From Lachnospiraceae bacterium (GTDB lineage: Bacteria > Bacillota > Clostridia > Lachnospirales > Lachnospiraceae): a stretch of 52,223 bases of DNA. Shown piece after piece: positions 50,318-52,223 of this stretch (its first letter is position 1; every line of letters begins with the position of its first letter). Made by a program: the position numbers and the translations under genes. The DNA lies in NCBI GenBank assembly GCA_017469405.1, contig JAFUGL010000047.1, positions 1 through 52,223 on the forward strand. Reading direction: 5' to 3'. The notes under the pieces are model-generated. The model saw only the letters and a list, made by a program, of their open reading frames with translations, searched no databases and was not told the DNA's origin.

Positions 50318-50358
50318 AAAAAGATTGAGTATGCTTATCTGCATACTCAATCTTTTTT
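50317..50358. terminator. Bidirectional terminator with perfect 18-bp stem
   Basis: Bases 50317-50334 and 50341-50358 are exact reverse complements with a TTATCT loop, A-run on one side and T-run on the other. It serves the kinase-like gene on the plus strand and the repeat-rich surface protein gene on the minus strand. Confidence 0.93.
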
Positions 50359-50386
50359 ATATCAGATGAACCGGTCTATGTGGCAT

Positions 50387-52045
50387 TTATTTTCCACCGT
50401 ACCATGCAATTCCTTCATCACGCCATCCTAATTTTTTAAGATTATCTCTTTCTGCCGCACTTGTAGTATAATGATGTGCTCCTGCCTTTGCATTTGGATT
50501 ATATAATCGATATAAAGGCTGTCCTTCTTTACCTGTTGAATACCAACCTATACCTTCATATTTCCATCCAAGCTTTACAAGATTATCTCTTTCTTTCGCG
50601 CTTGTAGTATAATGATGATCTCCCGCATTTGGATTGTAAAGTCGATATACAGGTGTATCAGAGGTTTTAGGTGCGTTCCATGCAATACCCTCATATCTCC
50701 AACCAAAACTTACAAGGTCATTTTTCTCTTTTTCATTTGCAGTGTAGAAATGCTCACCTGAATTCGGATTGTAGAGGCGGTACATTTTTGAATACTCTGT
50801 TTTAGTCTCTTTGGGCTGTTCTATTGTTTCCTCAGAATACTCATATAAATCGTACCATGAAACAACTCCTTTATTATCAGCCCATCCCTCTTTTAGAAGA
50901 TTACCGTTAGCGTCGTATTCATAGAAATTATAACCATCTGTTATCCCCTTATTTTCATTAAAACACCTTATCAAATTTCCATTAGCATCATACATGTTTC
51001 TAACGACTTTTTCAACAGCTCCGGATCCATTATACTCTGTTTCTCTTAATACATTTCCACTCGAACCATACACATATTCTGTATAATTACTAATTTTTCC
51101 ATCTTTTTCGTAGTCTGTTTCTTTAACCAAATTATTCTTTGAATCATACTCATATATAGTATAGTTTGTTATATTGCCATTTTTATCATAACCTGTTGCC
51201 TTTATTAAATTATTGTTTGCATCATATTCATATATTGAATATGGCAGATTATTCTTGTCATATGTACTTCCATTAAAATTATTAGTATAATGACCGGTTT
51301 TTATTAAATTACCCTTAGAATCATATTCCCATGTAAAAGCAGTATAAATATTACCGTTGCCGTTATAATATATTTCTTCTGTTTTATTTCCGTTTGAATC
51401 ATATTGATATGTAAACCATCTATATACCTTATCATTTTCATAATCGGTACGCTTTATCTCATATCCTCTTGAATCATATTCATGTATATCATACATGGTT
51501 TTATTTTCTATATAATCATTTACGAAGGTCTTATAGATTTTTCCATTCGAAGTATACTCAGTTGTAACCTTTCTGACTACAGTTCCATCCGGATAATAAT
51601 CGATATATTGGATTTCGTTTCCATTTTTGTCATATTCATACAATGTATAAATAAAAAGTTCACCATCATAATAAACGGATCTTTTCTTTAACACCTCTTT
51701 GCTTAAGCAAAGGATATTTAACGTAAATTCCTCAACTTCATCCAGATAATTTAATTCTTCCAAATCAAGTGATTCATCAAATTCTCCTTGAGTTTTGATT
51801 TTTTCCTCTTCTTCCAAATCCTCCTGTAATTCTGATTCTGCCTGTACTTCCTGCTCTTCTACTTCTTGATTTTCATCTGTTTCAACAAATTCTTCTGATT
51901 CTTCAACTGTTGCTTCATCATCCTGGACACTTTCTGAAATTACATTGTCTGTTTCTTCAGCTTTGACACTTATATTTGTCCAACCACATACTGACAAAGC
52001 CATAGCACCACATATTACTGCTGTTACTACCTTTTTTGACCTCAT
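50387..52045 (-). CDS. Secreted repeat protein: YD-like repeats and three DUF5648-like repeats
   Basis: The 552-residue protein has a signal peptide (about 1-30, VTAVICGAMALSVCGWTNIS), a Glu-rich acidic segment (about 32-100), nine repeats of about 20 residues around a core such as YEYDSNGNLIK (about 125-405), and three C-terminal repeats of about 45 residues beginning YRLYNPNSGEHFYTANEKEK or similar and ending GWRYEGIAWN. The last kind matches DUF5648, often found on secreted lytic or wall-binding proteins. The middle repeats resemble RHS/MORN-like YD repeats. No LPXTG or enzyme domain is visible. It probably binds cell wall or carbohydrate. I start at ATG 52045, after AGGAGG. Confidence 0.82.
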   Translation of the reverse strand: MRSKKVVTAVICGAMALSVCGWTNISVKAEETDNVISESVQDDEATVEESEEFVETDENQEVEEQEVQAESELQEDLEEEEKIKTQGEFDESLDLEELNYLDEVEEFTLNILCLSKEVLKKRSVYYDGELFIYTLYEYDKNGNEIQYIDYYPDGTVVRKVTTEYTSNGKIYKTFVNDYIENKTMYDIHEYDSRGYEIKRTDYENDKVYRWFTYQYDSNGNKTEEIYYNGNGNIYTAFTWEYDSKGNLIKTGHYTNNFNGSTYDKNNLPYSIYEYDANNNLIKATGYDKNGNITNYTIYEYDSKNNLVKETDYEKDGKISNYTEYVYGSSGNVLRETEYNGSGAVEKVVRNMYDANGNLIRCFNENKGITDGYNFYEYDANGNLLKEGWADNKGVVSWYDLYEYSEETIEQPKETKTEYSKMYRLYNPNSGEHFYTANEKEKNDLVSFGWRYEGIAWNAPKTSDTPVYRLYNPNAGDHHYTTSAKERDNLVKLGWKYEGIGWYSTGKEGQPLYRLYNPNAKAGAHHYTTSAAERDNLKKLGWRDEGIAWYGGK

Positions 52046-52223
52046 TTTTCTCCTCCTAAATAAAGATTTATTGTATAGCTTCATTGTACCAAACCGCTTA
52101 CGCGGTGGCTACCTCGAATTTTCGATTAATTTACTCTTTCCCAAAAATAAAAGTAGCGTTTAACGTATTTTTGTTGTATTGTTAAGTTCCCCAACCTAAT
52201 AACAACTATTACACAAACACTAC
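52046..52223. other. Leader/promoter region of the surface-protein gene
   Basis: No gene is visible in the last 178 bases. On the minus strand CCGC-GTAA-GCGG (52105-52094) forms a GNRA-capped hairpin that can lengthen through flanking GGTAC/GTA(G)CC pairing, about 50 bases before the start codon. It is a candidate structured leader. No convincing -35/-10 pair was found. Confidence 0.35.

Noticed and set aside
52046-52223. Cyclic di-GMP class I (GEMM) riboswitch before the surface-protein gene, suggested by AGGTAGCC and a GNRA-capped hairpin.
   Set aside because: The conserved upstream half of the aptamer (GGGCAAACC-type and CAAAGCC-type segments) is missing, so only a generic hairpin is reported.

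Overview
The window is low-GC DNA from a Firmicute, most likely an anaerobic gut or rumen Lachnospiraceae-type bacterium. Signs of this are strong AGGAGG ribosome-binding sites, lipoproteins with Thr/Glu-rich linkers, an organic-peroxide sensor next to a rubredoxin fusion, a LacI-controlled galactan locus, and family content typical of Clostridia. The genus cannot be fixed from the sequence alone. No rRNA, tRNA, CRISPR array, integrase or transposase gene was seen.

Layout. 1-3.9 kb: a cut-off alpha/beta hydrolase divergent from a LysR regulator, then a redox/peroxide cluster (ferritin-like protein, OhrR-like MarR regulator, metallo-beta-lactamase-rubredoxin fusion, flavodoxin-fold reductase). 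4.0-8.3 kb: an accessory-looking stretch with a TetR regulator, a double GNAT gene broken by one in-frame amber codon, a SAP-like protein, RhuM, and an HTH protein with a nuclease-like tail behind a double operator. 8.3-9.9 kb: a RumA-type RNA methyltransferase.

10.2-29.2 kb is the centrepiece: a galactan utilisation locus. A surface GH53 galactanase lipoprotein with a carbohydrate-binding tail would cut beta-1,4-galactan. A solute-binding lipoprotein and two permeases would import the oligosaccharides; the ATPase is absent and presumably shared. A cytoplasmic GH53 and a GH42 beta-galactosidase would finish hydrolysis, and GalK, GalT and GalE feed galactose into the Leloir pathway. A LacI regulator sits between two promoters that carry almost the same 18-bp operator. 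The same gene run holds three unusual members: a protein joining a LacI-type sugar-sensing domain to a GGDEF diguanylate cyclase, a 613-residue carbohydrate-enzyme-like protein of unknown activity, and a small zinc-ribbon protein overlapping it.

29.1-32.6 kb: a Znu-type metal ABC transporter with an OB-like lipoprotein and a transglutaminase-like protein, behind a strong promoter and a palindrome. 32.7-33.9 kb: a HipA-like kinase with a small partner, next to a REP-like hairpin. 34.0-35.4 kb: an OFA-family transporter. 35.6-40.9 kb: a five-gene signalling operon (REC-GGDEF-EAL with a dead GGDEF, HPt, membrane protein, REC-HPt, REC-REC) without a histidine kinase. 40.9-42.9 kb: a TetR-controlled unit bounded by terminators. 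43-49 kb: housekeeping genes (second RumA paralogue, phosphodiesterase, RdgB, YpsC-type methyltransferase) and an exported papain-like protease. 49-52 kb: a rhodanese, a 46-residue Asn/Gln/Ser-rich microprotein, a cytidylate-kinase-like protein, and a secreted protein with YD-like and DUF5648-like repeats.

The best candidates for something undescribed are the sugar-sensor/diguanylate cyclase inside the galactan operon with a 26-bp-stem hairpin at its start, the HipA-like two-gene module, the HTH/RhuM/SAP/GNAT block, and the kinase-less phosphorelay.
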